Below, piece after piece: positions 35,223 to 42,677 of a DNA stretch of 64,000 nucleotides. Within the stretch, counting starts at the first letter, position 1. Each line of letters starts with the position of its first letter. The position numbers were made by a program, and so were the translations under genes. The DNA is from DASTPP01 sp035762175 (GTDB lineage: Bacteria; Myxococcota_A; Polyangia; Polyangiales; Polyangiaceae), in contig DASTPP010000294.1 in the NCBI GenBank assembly GCA_035762175.1, positions 1-64,000 on the forward strand, written 5' to 3'. Under the pieces are notes generated by a model. That model worked only from the letters and a program-made list of their open reading frames with translations. It was not told where the DNA came from and made no database searches.

Positions 35223-35906
35223 TCACTTCGCGGGCGGCGCCGCGGCCAGCTTCGTCTGCAGCTCTTTGGCCTGCTTGAGGTGCTCTTCGACCTTGGGCCG
35301 GAAGTCTTGCAATTGCGCCTTGAGGTCGGCGTGCTTGACGTTCGGCAGGAGCTTGGTGTCGAGGGCGGTGAGCGTGTCCTCGTGCATCTTGATCTGCATG
35401 TCGACGTAGGCCTTGTCGAACTCGGCCCCGGTCGCCGACTTGAGCGAGGCGAGGCCGCTCTCGGCGTCGCTCTTCACCTTGGCGCTCACGGGGCTGTCGG
35501 CCGGCGCGAGCTTCTCTTTGGTCAAGAGCTTGTCTTGCTTCTTCTTCGCGTCGCCGTGGTGGTTGACCATCATGGCGGCGAACTTCTTGACGTCCTTGTT
35601 CTTCGCCTTCGTCTGCGCGAGCTTGCTCGTGTCGATCTCGGCCAGGTGCGAGGCGGCGGCGACGGCGGCGATCTGCGCGTCGTCGAGCGGCGGCTCGGGC
35701 GGCGGGGCCGGCGGGGCCGGCGGCGCCTCGGCCACGGGCGGGGGCGCGGCGGGGGGCGGCTCGGGGGGCGCCGCCTGCGGGGCCGGGTCCGGCGGGGGCG
35801 GGGGCGTCTGAGCTTCGGGCGGGTCGCCACCGCAGGCCGCGATCAGCGAGAACGCCGTGAGGAATTCTGCGAGGGGGATGCGGTTCGGGGGAGATTTGCG
35901 ATTCAT
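35223..35906 (-). CDS. DUF4142 lipoprotein, copy 1
   Basis: 227 aa. A lipobox at LIAAC (Cys25) is followed by a Pro-rich spacer (about 32-75) and a DUF4142 ferritin-like four-helix domain (about 78-220): HLAEIDTSKLAQTKAKNKDV, KKFAAMMVNHHGDAKKK, FDKAYVDMQIKMHEDTLT. The positions E/H in the HLAEI, MMVNHHGD and QIKMHED segments fit the conserved pattern of this family, whose members are periplasmic and frequently stress-induced. ATG 35906 is preceded by AAGGA. A second DUF4142 lipoprotein lies at 60766. Confidence 0.9.
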   Translation of the reverse strand: MNRKSPPNRIPLAEFLTAFSLIAACGGDPPEAQTPPPPPDPAPQAAPPEPPPAAPPPVAEAPPAPPAPPPEPPLDDAQIAAVAAASHLAEIDTSKLAQTKAKNKDVKKFAAMMVNHHGDAKKKQDKLLTKEKLAPADSPVSAKVKSDAESGLASLKSATGAEFDKAYVDMQIKMHEDTLTALDTKLLPNVKHADLKAQLQDFRPKVEEHLKQAKELQTKLAAAPPAK

Positions 35907-36204
35907 TCGATTCGTTCCTTTTGAGGCCAGCGCCGAACAGCACCAGCGCGGAAAGGCACGGCTGGGTTGCGACGGCACAGCAATACGCTTGCCAGCGCTG
36001 GCTGGAGCGCAATTCAAGCCTTTTTGGCCACTCTCGCGAGCTGACGCCGCCCTCAGGTGGCGGGGCAAACTGCCCCGCCGCGGCAAAAGGCGACAGGACA
36101 ACGCCGCGTCGCCCGAGGGCGCATGTCGGGGCCCCGCGGTTGCAAGGGGTGTTCCGCACCTCTCGCCTGCTGTGCCGCCGACGCCCCCCTCGGCGCAGGC
36201 GCGC
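35907..36204 (-). promoter_or_regulatory. Leader of the DUF4142 gene
   Basis: 298 bp. The stretch 35900-36020 is less GC-rich than average and holds the ribosome-binding site (AAGGAACG on the minus strand). No clear promoter boxes found. Confidence 0.4.
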
Positions 36205-36603
36205 TCAGGTCGACGCGCCCGCCTCGCCCCGCTGTTCGTAATATTCGGTGATGCGATCGTACACGTGCTGCGGAAACTCGAGGTCGCGGTACAGGTTCGC
36301 GGCGTCGACGTCGTCGGGGTCGGGCAAGATGGGGAAATCCTGCTTCGCCTGCCACTCGAGGATACGCTCGCGCCGCGGCGGGTTGTAGTCATGCGCGTTC
36401 ACCTGCGCGACCAGCGCGCGCGCCCGCTCTTCGCCCTCCTCGCCGCCCCGCACGAGCAGCCCCACGAGCTTGTCGTCGGGCAGAAAGTGCCGGGCCACGA
36501 TCGCGAACACGAGCCGGCCGTAGTGGCCGATGTCGTCGCCCCGCTCGATGGCGGAGATGAGGTGGGCCATCATTCGGTTCTGCTTGAGCGCGTTGAGAGC
36601 CAT
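36205..36603 (-). CDS. Hypothetical protein, 132 aa
   Basis: MALNALKQNRMMAHLISAIE starts a soluble protein with helices (YGRLVFAIVARHFLPDDKLV) and an acidic C-terminal half (FPILPDPDDVDAANLYRDLE). No family recognised by sight. ATG 36603 is chosen because AAAAGGAGAGAG precedes it at a good distance (minus strand); an upstream in-frame start at 36636 would place the Shine-Dalgarno inside the gene. It is flanked by small stress-type genes. Confidence 0.8.
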   Translation of the reverse strand: MALNALKQNRMMAHLISAIERGDDIGHYGRLVFAIVARHFLPDDKLVGLLVRGGEEGEERARALVAQVNAHDYNPPRRERILEWQAKQDFPILPDPDDVDAANLYRDLEFPQHVYDRITEYYEQRGEAGAST

Positions 36604-36896
36604 GCCGTCTCTCTCCTTTTGCTTTCCTGAACGCATGTTCCGGGCCTCGATGCAGGCCGCGTGCCGCGGCCCCGGGGCCCGGCTTCGCCCCGCGAACGCG
36701 GGCGCGCCGGCGGGGCGCTACTCAACCCGAAGCAGAGCCGGGTCCGCTGGGTCGCTTTGCCCCAAGCGGGGCGCCGGGCGACGCGAGCGGGGGGCCCGAG
36801 CCCGCGCCTCGGCACAAAAAAAGAGCGCGGGGGCCGGCTCGGCCCCCGCGCCCGTGCGTGCTGATCTCTAGAACGATGGGCCGGGCCCCGGGGGCC

Positions 36897-37139
36897 TCAG
36901 GGCTCGTCCTCTTCTTCTTCGGGGCGCCCGTGCTGGGGGTGGTTGGGGTTGGCGCTCTGGGGCTTCGCCGGGCCGCCGTGGGTGCCGGTCGTGATCTGGC
37001 CGTCGCCGTCGACCCCGCGAAGCTGATCGTTTTCGAGGGGCGTGTTGAGCGATTGGCCGCCCCCGCGCTCGTTGTTTCGCTTTCGGTACTCTGCCTCGCC
37101 GCCCTGCGCGGGCACGTCACGGGTTTTCTTTTGATCCAT
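36897..37139 (-). CDS. Small hydrophilic protein, 80 aa
   Basis: MDQKKTRDVPAQGGEAEYRK, then GGGQSLNTPLENDQLRGVDG and an acidic end PEEEEDEP. Highly hydrophilic, rich in Gly, Asn, Gln and Glu, so probably disordered in the manner of hydrophilin-type stress proteins, though no family match is claimed. ATG 37139 has GAGGAGA upstream on the minus strand. It is divergent from the endonuclease III gene. Confidence 0.8.
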   Translation of the reverse strand: MDQKKTRDVPAQGGEAEYRKRNNERGGGQSLNTPLENDQLRGVDGDGQITTGTHGGPAKPQSANPNHPQHGRPEEEEDEP

Positions 37140-37263
37140 GGTCGAGGTCTCCTCGCGGGGTGAAGATTGCAGAGCGTGTGCCGACGGCGCGCCCGGGGGG
37201 CGCCCCGGGCGGCGCGGGCGCGGCCCGCCAGGCCCGGCGCGCTCCGTGCAAAGGTCGGGGCCC

Positions 37264-38058
37264 GTGAGCGCCATCGCGACGAAGCGGACGACCCCCGCCC
37301 CCAAGGCCCGGGCGCGCGCGGCCGGCGCCCCGGGCCGCCCGCCCCGCGCCGCCAAGGCCCCGCCGGCCGCGGCCCCGCGCGCGGCCGACGCGGCCCCGAA
37401 GGCGCCCTTCGACATCGACGAGGTCATGGCGCGCGTGCGCCGCGCGGTCGAGCCCTTCGCGAAGGCGGCGCTCTTCGAGCTCGCCGAAGACGGCTTCGGC
37501 TCGCCCTTCGAGCAGCTCGTCGCGTGCATCGTCTCGATTCGCACCTACGACGAGACGACGCTGCCCGCCTCGCGGCGCCTCTTCGCCGAGGCGCGCACGC
37601 CGGCCGCGGTGCGCGCGCTCGGGCCCGAGCGGGTCGAGGCCCTGATTCGCCCCTGCACGTTCGCCGACGTCAAGGCCAAGCAGATCTGCGCCATCGCCGA
37701 GCGCGTCGAGCGAGAGTTCGGCGGGCAGCTGCCCTGCGACTTCGAGACGCTGACGAGCTTCCGGGGGGTCGGGCCGAAGTGCGCCTCGCTCGCGCTCGGC
37801 ATCGCCTGCGGCCAGAGCCACATCGGCGTCGACGTGCACGTGCACCGGGTGACCAACCGCTGGGGCTACGTGCGGGGGCGCACGCCCGAGGCGACGCGCG
37901 CCGAGCTCGAGCGCGTGCTGCCGAAGAAGTACTGGGTCGAGATCAACCGGCTGCTCGTGCCCTTCGGCAAGCACGTCTGCCGCGGGGCCCTGCCCGCCTG
38001 CTCGACCTGCCCGGTGCTGCGCTTCTGCCGCCAGGAGGGCGTCGCGCGCCACGCCTGA
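37264..38058 (+). CDS. nth: Endonuclease III-family DNA glycosylase (HhH-GPD, FeS)
   Basis: 264 aa from GTG 37264. An Ala/Pro/basic extension (1-48) precedes the HhH-GPD domain. The helix-hairpin-helix FRGVGPKCASLAL carries catalytic Lys172, and HIGVDVHVHRVTNRW the Asp190. The C-terminal [4Fe-4S] loop has Cys239, 246, 249 and 255 (C-x6-C-x2-C-x5-C). It should remove oxidised pyrimidines from DNA and nick AP sites. One oddity: the usual LLSAQATD segment reads CIVSIRTYDETT, with Arg in the position of the Gln that fills the flipped-base gap in E. coli Nth. Confidence 0.93.
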   Translation: MSAIATKRTTPAPKARARAAGAPGRPPRAAKAPPAAAPRAADAAPKAPFDIDEVMARVRRAVEPFAKAALFELAEDGFGSPFEQLVACIVSIRTYDETTLPASRRLFAEARTPAAVRALGPERVEALIRPCTFADVKAKQICAIAERVEREFGGQLPCDFETLTSFRGVGPKCASLALGIACGQSHIGVDVHVHRVTNRWGYVRGRTPEATRAELERVLPKKYWVEINRLLVPFGKHVCRGALPACSTCPVLRFCRQEGVARHA

Positions 38059-38129
38059 CCCCGGGCACGAAGCCTGCTGCGTGCGGGGGGTATGGGCGCC
38101 GCCCGGGGCGGGGCGCCGGGAGCTCGGCC

Positions 38130-39176
38130 ATGACGAAGTCGAACCATTCACGAAGAACCTTGCTCGGCGCCGTCGGCCTCGCCGCGCTGGGGGGCTGCTC
38201 GCGGGGGCGGGGCGAGGGCGAGAAGGGGCGCGAAGACCAGGTCGTCACGGCCGAGGCGCTCTCGAAGCTGACGGGCCCGGTGCCGACGCGCACGCTCGGC
38301 CGGACGGGCGAGCGGGTGTCGATGATCGGGCTCGGGGGGCACCACCTCGGCAAGGCCGCGAGCGAGGCCGAGGCGGTGCGGCTCGCGCGCTACGCCATCG
38401 AGCGGGGCGTGACCTTCCTGGATAATTGCTGGGACTACCACGACGGGCGCAGCGAGCTCTGGATGGGCAAGGCGCTGGCCGACGGGTACCGCCGGCGCGT
38501 CTTTCTGATGACGAAGTTCGACGGCCGCACGAGGGAGGCGGCCGCCAAGCAGATCGACGAGTCGCTGCGGCGCCTCGGCACCGACGTCATCGATCTGATG
38601 CAGGTGCACGAGGTCATTCGGCCCGACGACGCGGCGCGCGTCTTCGGCCCGGGCGGCGCGATGGAGGCCCTGCTCGACGCGAAGAAGGCCGGCAAGGTGC
38701 GCTACGTCGGGTTCACGGGGCACAAGCACCCGGACATCCACTTGACGATGCTGCGCGCGGCGGCCGAGCACGGCGTGCGCTTCGACGCGGTGCAGATGCC
38801 GCTGAACGTGATGGACCCGCACCACGCGAGCTTCGAGAAGAAGGTCTTGCCCGAGCTCGTGCGCGAGGGCATCGGCGTGCTCGGCATGAAGCCCATGGGC
38901 TCGGGCGACATCTTGAAGACGGGCCGCGCGACCGCGGTCGAGTGCCTGCACTACGCGATGAGCCTGCCGACCTCGGTGGTCATCACCGGCTGCGAGAGCC
39001 GGCAGGTGCTCGACCAGGCGATCGACGCGGCGCACTCGTTCCGGCCGCTCGCGCCGGCCCAGATCGAGGCGCTGCTCGCGCGCACGGCGGCGCCCGGCGC
39101 GACGGGCGAGTGCGAGCGCTTCAAGACGTCGGACTTCTTCGACGCCACCGCCCGGCACCCCGAATGGCTGGGCTGA
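38130..39176 (+). CDS. Aldo/keto reductase, Tat-exported lipoprotein type
   Basis: 348 aa. The N-terminus contains a twin-arginine signal (SRRTLLGAVGLAALGGC) with a lipobox Cys23, so it is probably folded before export. The AKR (alpha/beta)8 barrel follows with the tetrad FLDNCWDYHDGRSE (Asp98, Tyr103), LMTKFDG (Lys129) and MQVHEV (His160). It should use NADPH to reduce carbonyls, which sits oddly with an extracytoplasmic location unless the cofactor is exported with it. It starts 71 bp after nth on the same strand; co-transcription is possible. Confidence 0.91.
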   Translation: MTKSNHSRRTLLGAVGLAALGGCSRGRGEGEKGREDQVVTAEALSKLTGPVPTRTLGRTGERVSMIGLGGHHLGKAASEAEAVRLARYAIERGVTFLDNCWDYHDGRSELWMGKALADGYRRRVFLMTKFDGRTREAAAKQIDESLRRLGTDVIDLMQVHEVIRPDDAARVFGPGGAMEALLDAKKAGKVRYVGFTGHKHPDIHLTMLRAAAEHGVRFDAVQMPLNVMDPHHASFEKKVLPELVREGIGVLGMKPMGSGDILKTGRATAVECLHYAMSLPTSVVITGCESRQVLDQAIDAAHSFRPLAPAQIEALLARTAAPGATGECERFKTSDFFDATARHPEWLG

Positions 39177-39203
39177 GGGCCCGGGCGCGAGCTGAGCATT
39201 TCT

Positions 39204-39209
39204 TATAAT
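39204..39209 (+). promoter_or_regulatory. TATAAT in an AT-rich island
   Basis: A rare AT-rich patch (39198-39220: TTTCTTATAATTTATATTG) in otherwise 75% GC DNA, 84 bp before a small secreted-protein gene. TATAAT is a perfect -10 box, but no -35 match lies 16-18 bp upstream. Confidence 0.4.
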
Positions 39210-39295
39210 TTATATTGTAAGGCACGAAGTTTGCGAAACCTCCCGGGTTGGCGCCGCGCCCGTGCCGGGCGGCCCGCCGGAAGGAAGCATTCGTG

Positions 39296-39592
39296 ATGAT
39301 GCCGCTAGCCAAGAGGGCGGGCAGCGCCTACCTCTCGTTCGGGCTCCTCTTGTGCGGTTTGGCGGGCGATGGGGTCTCGGCGTCGCCTCGCCTCGCGGCG
39401 CTCGAGCAGTGGGCTCCGACGGCGGCGGCCGGGCGCGCGCTCGGCGACGTGGCCCGGGGCGCCATGGCGCCGAACCGACGCCCCAGGGGCCTCGGGAGCG
39501 GGGGCGACGCGGGCGCGGGCGGCACGGCGGCGGTGCCCCCGCTCGTCCGGGCGCAAGGGGCGAGCGTGATGCCCATGCCCGGGGCGCGCTAA
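39296..39592 (+). CDS. Small secreted protein, 98 aa
   Basis: MMPLAKRAGSAYLSFGLLLC, then GLAGDGVSASPR: a signal peptide with likely cleavage after VSA. The mature part is Ala/Gly/Pro-rich with no recognised domain. AAGGAAG lies eight bases before ATG 39296 (a GTG one codon upstream is an alternative start). An AT-rich promoter-like island is upstream and a large stem-loop directly downstream, which supports a real, separately transcribed gene. Confidence 0.65.
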   Translation: MMPLAKRAGSAYLSFGLLLCGLAGDGVSASPRLAALEQWAPTAAAGRALGDVARGAMAPNRRPRGLGSGGDAGAGGTAAVPPLVRAQGASVMPMPGAR

Positions 39593-39596
39593 GAGT

Positions 39597-39656
39597 GCCG
39601 AGCACAACGCCCCTTTGGGAGCTATTTTTCAGGCCGGGGCAAGGGTTGTGCTCGGC
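39597..39656. terminator. Interrupted 17-bp stem-loop after the small gene
   Basis: Outer arms GCCGAGCACAAC (39597-39608) and GTTGTGCTCGGC (39645-39656) are perfectly complementary; inner arms GCCCC (39609-39613) and GGGGC (39636-39640) continue the stem across a 4-base one-sided bulge. The loop is 22 bases and contains a T-run. It starts five bases after the stop codon, so a terminator is the simplest reading. Confidence 0.6.
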
Positions 39657-39878
39657 GCTCGAAGGCGCGACGCCCCGGGGGGCGCCCGCCGGGCCGAGGC
39701 CGAAGCCGGCCGACCCCTTTCGAGGCGCGACCGACGAAGCGGGGCGGGGCCGACGCCACGCCTCGACAAAGGCGCCCCGCTGTGGCGCCCTTGTGGTCTG
39801 GCGAGAGCGCCGACCGCACCGTGCCCGAGATGGGGCCCTGGGCGGTCGAGCGGCTCGAGCGTTGGGCCGCGGTGCGCC

Positions 39879-40901
39879 TCAGCTGCGCGAGGGGCGGGGC
39901 TCGGGGTCGGGGGGGGGCAGCTTGGGCTGCGAGCGGCGGGGGAAGATGGTAACGCCGGCGGGCACCTTCTCGGCCGGCTCGGGGCCGCGGCGGTAGCTCG
40001 TGACGGCGACGACGAGCAGGACGGCGCCGACGAAGCCGAGGCTGGCGAGCGGGGGCGGGTGCCAGAGGCCCTCGATGTTCTCGGTGAGCATCTTCAGGCC
40101 GACGAAGGCGAGGATGACGGCGAGGCCGGCCTTGAGGTAGTGCAGGCGGCTCGAGACGCCGGCGAGCAAGAAGTAGAGCGCGCGCAGGCCGAGGATGGCG
40201 AAGACGTTCGAGGTGAGGACGATGAAGGGGTCGCGCGTGACGGCGAACACGGCGGGGATGGAGTCGACGGCGAAGAGCAGGTCGGTGAGCTCGACGAGCG
40301 CGAGCACGAGGAAGAGCTTGGTGGCGAGGATCTTGCCGTTCTTGCGCACGAAGAACGCCTTGCCCTCGTAGTCGTCGGTCGAGGGCACGGCGCGGCGGAC
40401 GAAGCGCAGGATCGACGAGCCCTCGAACTCTTCGCGCTCCTCGCGGTGTTGCCAGGTGCGGTAGGCGACGTAGAGCAGGAAGGCGCCGAAGACGTAGAGC
40501 AGCCACGAGAAGCGCTCGATGAGGGCGGCGCCGGCGAACACGAGCGCGGCGCGCATGGCGATGGCGCCGAGCACGCCGTAAAAGAGGACGCGGTGCTGCA
40601 GGGCGGCGGGCACCGCGAAGGTCGAGAAGATGATGATGAAGACGAAGACGTTGTCGACCGAGAGCGACTTCTCGATGACGTAGGCGATGAAGTACTCGGT
40701 GACGGCCTGCGCGCCGGCGGCCTGGTGCAGGCGCGGCACGAAGAGGCCGAAGAGCACGGCGCAGCCGACCCAGACGGCCGACCAGATCGCCGCCTCGCGC
40801 ATCGAGACCGCCTTCGGGTCGCGCTGCACGACGAAGAGGTCGACGGCCAGGAGGCCCGCCACGATCACGCCGAAGATGGTGTACAGGAAGCCGTCGTGCA
40901 C
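39879..40901 (-). CDS. TerC family integral membrane protein
   Basis: About 340 aa from GTG 40901, with 7-9 transmembrane helices. Family signatures: EYFIAYVIEKSLSVDNVFVF, LVLALVELTDLLFAVDSIPA and TSNVFAILGLRALYFLLAG. The acidic residues in EKSLSVDN and ELTDLLFAVDS are the conserved intramembrane metal-site candidates. TerC/Alx proteins are linked to tellurite resistance and manganese homeostasis. The C-terminus is a Pro-rich cytoplasmic tail. An in-frame start at 40991 would add a Pro/Arg-rich leader unlike the family, so the GTG is preferred. Confidence 0.93.
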   Translation of the reverse strand: MHDGFLYTIFGVIVAGLLAVDLFVVQRDPKAVSMREAAIWSAVWVGCAVLFGLFVPRLHQAAGAQAVTEYFIAYVIEKSLSVDNVFVFIIIFSTFAVPAALQHRVLFYGVLGAIAMRAALVFAGAALIERFSWLLYVFGAFLLYVAYRTWQHREEREEFEGSSILRFVRRAVPSTDDYEGKAFFVRKNGKILATKLFLVLALVELTDLLFAVDSIPAVFAVTRDPFIVLTSNVFAILGLRALYFLLAGVSSRLHYLKAGLAVILAFVGLKMLTENIEGLWHPPPLASLGFVGAVLLVVAVTSYRRGPEPAEKVPAGVTIFPRRSQPKLPPPDPEPRPSRS

Positions 40902-41049
40902 GGTGCGCCTCGCCGCCCGGGGCCGGCGCGGGGGGCCGCGCCGGGTTCGACCGGGCCTCGTGATGGTCGTCGGAAGGGGTGCAAGGCGCATACCCCCCGG
41001 GGCCCCCGCCGGGGCCCGCCCGAGCGCGGGCTCGTCCGGGGGGCGGCGC

Positions 41050-41940
41050 TCAGCCGAGGGGCTTACCGCCGGTGACGCCGAGCACCTCGCCGTTGACGTA
41101 GCTGGCCTCGTCGCTCGCGAGAAAGACGAAGGCGGGGGCGAGCTCGGCGGGCTGGGCGGGGCGCTTCATGGGCGACTGGGCGCCGAAGGCCTTCAGCTTC
41201 GCGCCCTCGAACGACTGGGCGATGAGCGGCGTCCAGACGGGGCCGGGGGCCACGCAGTTGGCGCGGATGCCCCGCTCGATGAGCGACTCGGCGAGGCCCT
41301 TGGTGAAGGTCACGATGGCCCCCTTGGTGGCCGCGTAGTCGAGAATTTCGGCGCTCGGCTGGTACGCCTGGATGGACCCGACGTTGATGACGCAGGCGCC
41401 CGGCTTCATGTGCGGCAGCGCGTGGCGCACGAGGTGGAACATGGCCATGATGTTGGTGCGGAACGAGCGCTCGACCCGCTCGGCCGTCAGGTCCTCGAAG
41501 CGCTCGACGGCCTTGTCTTGGTAGGCGGCGTTGTTGACCAGAATGTCGATGCGCCCGAAGGCGTCGACCGCCCGCTGCACGAGCGCGCGGCAGGCCCCCT
41601 CGTCGGCCAGGTCGCCGGGCACGAGCAGGGCGCGGCGGCCCGCCGCGGTCACGACGCGCTTGGTCTCCTCGGCGTCCTCGTGCTCGTTGAGGTAGGCGAC
41701 GACGACGTCGGCGCCTTCGCGCGCGTACGCGAGCGCGACCGCGCGGCCGATGCCGCTGTCGGCGCCCGTGACGAGCGCGACGCGGCCCTCGAGCCGGCCG
41801 AGGCCCCGGTAGGTCTCCTCGCCGAAGTCGGGCTTGACCTTCATGTCGGCCTCGAGGCCGGGCTTCTCTTGCTCTTTCTCGCGGAAGGGCGGCTTCGGGC
41901 CGCGATCTTTGGGGTCGGGGGACGAATGGGCGTCGCGCAT
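41050..41940 (-). CDS. SDR oxidoreductase, general-stress (YghA/YhdF) type
   Basis: 296 aa. The N-terminal extension with PDPKDRGPKPPFREKEQEKP and ADMKVKPDFGEETYRGLGRL is typical of the stress-associated SDR group. Rossmann motif TGADSGIG (58-65), NNAAYQ (about 136-141), and the catalytic Asn163, Ser189, Tyr202 and Lys206 (YAATK) are all present; ends VNGEVLGVTGGKPLG. It should be an NAD(P)-dependent alcohol or aldehyde oxidoreductase. ATG 41940 has AAGGAG six to seven bases upstream (minus strand). Confidence 0.94.
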   Translation of the reverse strand: MRDAHSSPDPKDRGPKPPFREKEQEKPGLEADMKVKPDFGEETYRGLGRLEGRVALVTGADSGIGRAVALAYAREGADVVVAYLNEHEDAEETKRVVTAAGRRALLVPGDLADEGACRALVQRAVDAFGRIDILVNNAAYQDKAVERFEDLTAERVERSFRTNIMAMFHLVRHALPHMKPGACVINVGSIQAYQPSAEILDYAATKGAIVTFTKGLAESLIERGIRANCVAPGPVWTPLIAQSFEGAKLKAFGAQSPMKRPAQPAELAPAFVFLASDEASYVNGEVLGVTGGKPLG

Positions 41941-42230
41941 GGCTGCTCCTTGGGCGGTGGACGTCGCGCCCGACGGGGGGCTGGCGAGCCCCGGCCGCGG
42001 GCCCGTCGACATCGCGCCGGCCATGCGCGCGGCGTGCCACGCGGGCGCCGGTTTGCCCCGCCCGGCCGCGCCGGCGGGCAGGCGCGCCACGAACCGCGCC
42101 GGGCGGGCGCGCCGCCCCGGGGCGCGGGGCGCTTTAGGACATGGGGCAGTTTCGGCCGCGTTCGAGGGCCTTTCGGGCCCCGGCTTCGGCGCCGCGGGGG
42201 CCTGGTGCGCGCCTTGCGTCAGGCCCGGGC

Positions 42231-42506
42231 ATGGCTGCTACCACCCAAGGCCCCAGTGGCTTTCGCAACGCAGAGACCGCGCTCGGCGGCGCCGACGCCG
42301 TGCCCGATACCGTCCAGTCGCCCAACCCGGGCACAGGCGTTCAACACATACGAAAGGGCGAATCGCCCGGGCTGACGGGGCCCGGCCCCACGGCGGGCAA
42401 GGGGGCGGGCATCAGCGTCGTGTCGATCGCGGTGCTGCTGGCGATCGTCGCGCTCGTGCTGCTCATGATGTTCGGCGGCTTCGGCGTGCCGCTGCCGGGG
42501 CGCTGA
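42231..42506 (+). CDS. Small protein with one C-terminal TM helix, 91 aa
   Basis: MAATTQGPSGFRNAETALGG, then a hydrophilic Gly/Pro/Thr-rich part and a single hydrophobic helix near the end (ISVVSIAVLLAIVALVLLMM), closing FGGFGVPLPGR. Tail-anchored topology, with the polar part probably cytoplasmic. No family recognised. It is convergent with the phospholipase D-like gene, with a UUCG hairpin between. Confidence 0.7.
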   Translation: MAATTQGPSGFRNAETALGGADAVPDTVQSPNPGTGVQHIRKGESPGLTGPGPTAGKGAGISVVSIAVLLAIVALVLLMMFGGFGVPLPGR

Positions 42507-42587
42507 GCCGCGCCCGGGCGGCCCCCGGGCCGGCCCGCCCCGCCCCTCCCCTTCCTCGTTGGGCCTGGCCGCGGCCGCGCCCTGGCG

Positions 42588-42607
42588 GGGGAGCGTTCGC
42601 GCTCCCC
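42588..42607. terminator. UUCG-tetraloop hairpin
   Basis: GGGGAGCG-TTCG-CGCTCCCC: eight perfect GC-rich pairs closed by the extra-stable UUCG loop. It lies between two convergent genes and could act for both, or stabilise their 3' ends. Confidence 0.6.
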
Positions 42608-42677
42608 GGCCATCGGGGCCCGGGAGAACCTGGCCGCGCGCGCGGACGGGGGAGCGCCGCCCGGCCGCGCGTCGCGC

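Noticed and set aside
39198..39220. Replication origin or DnaA region at the AT-rich island
   Set aside because: Only about 20 bp, no DnaA boxes (TTATCCACA-like) and no origin-linked genes nearby.
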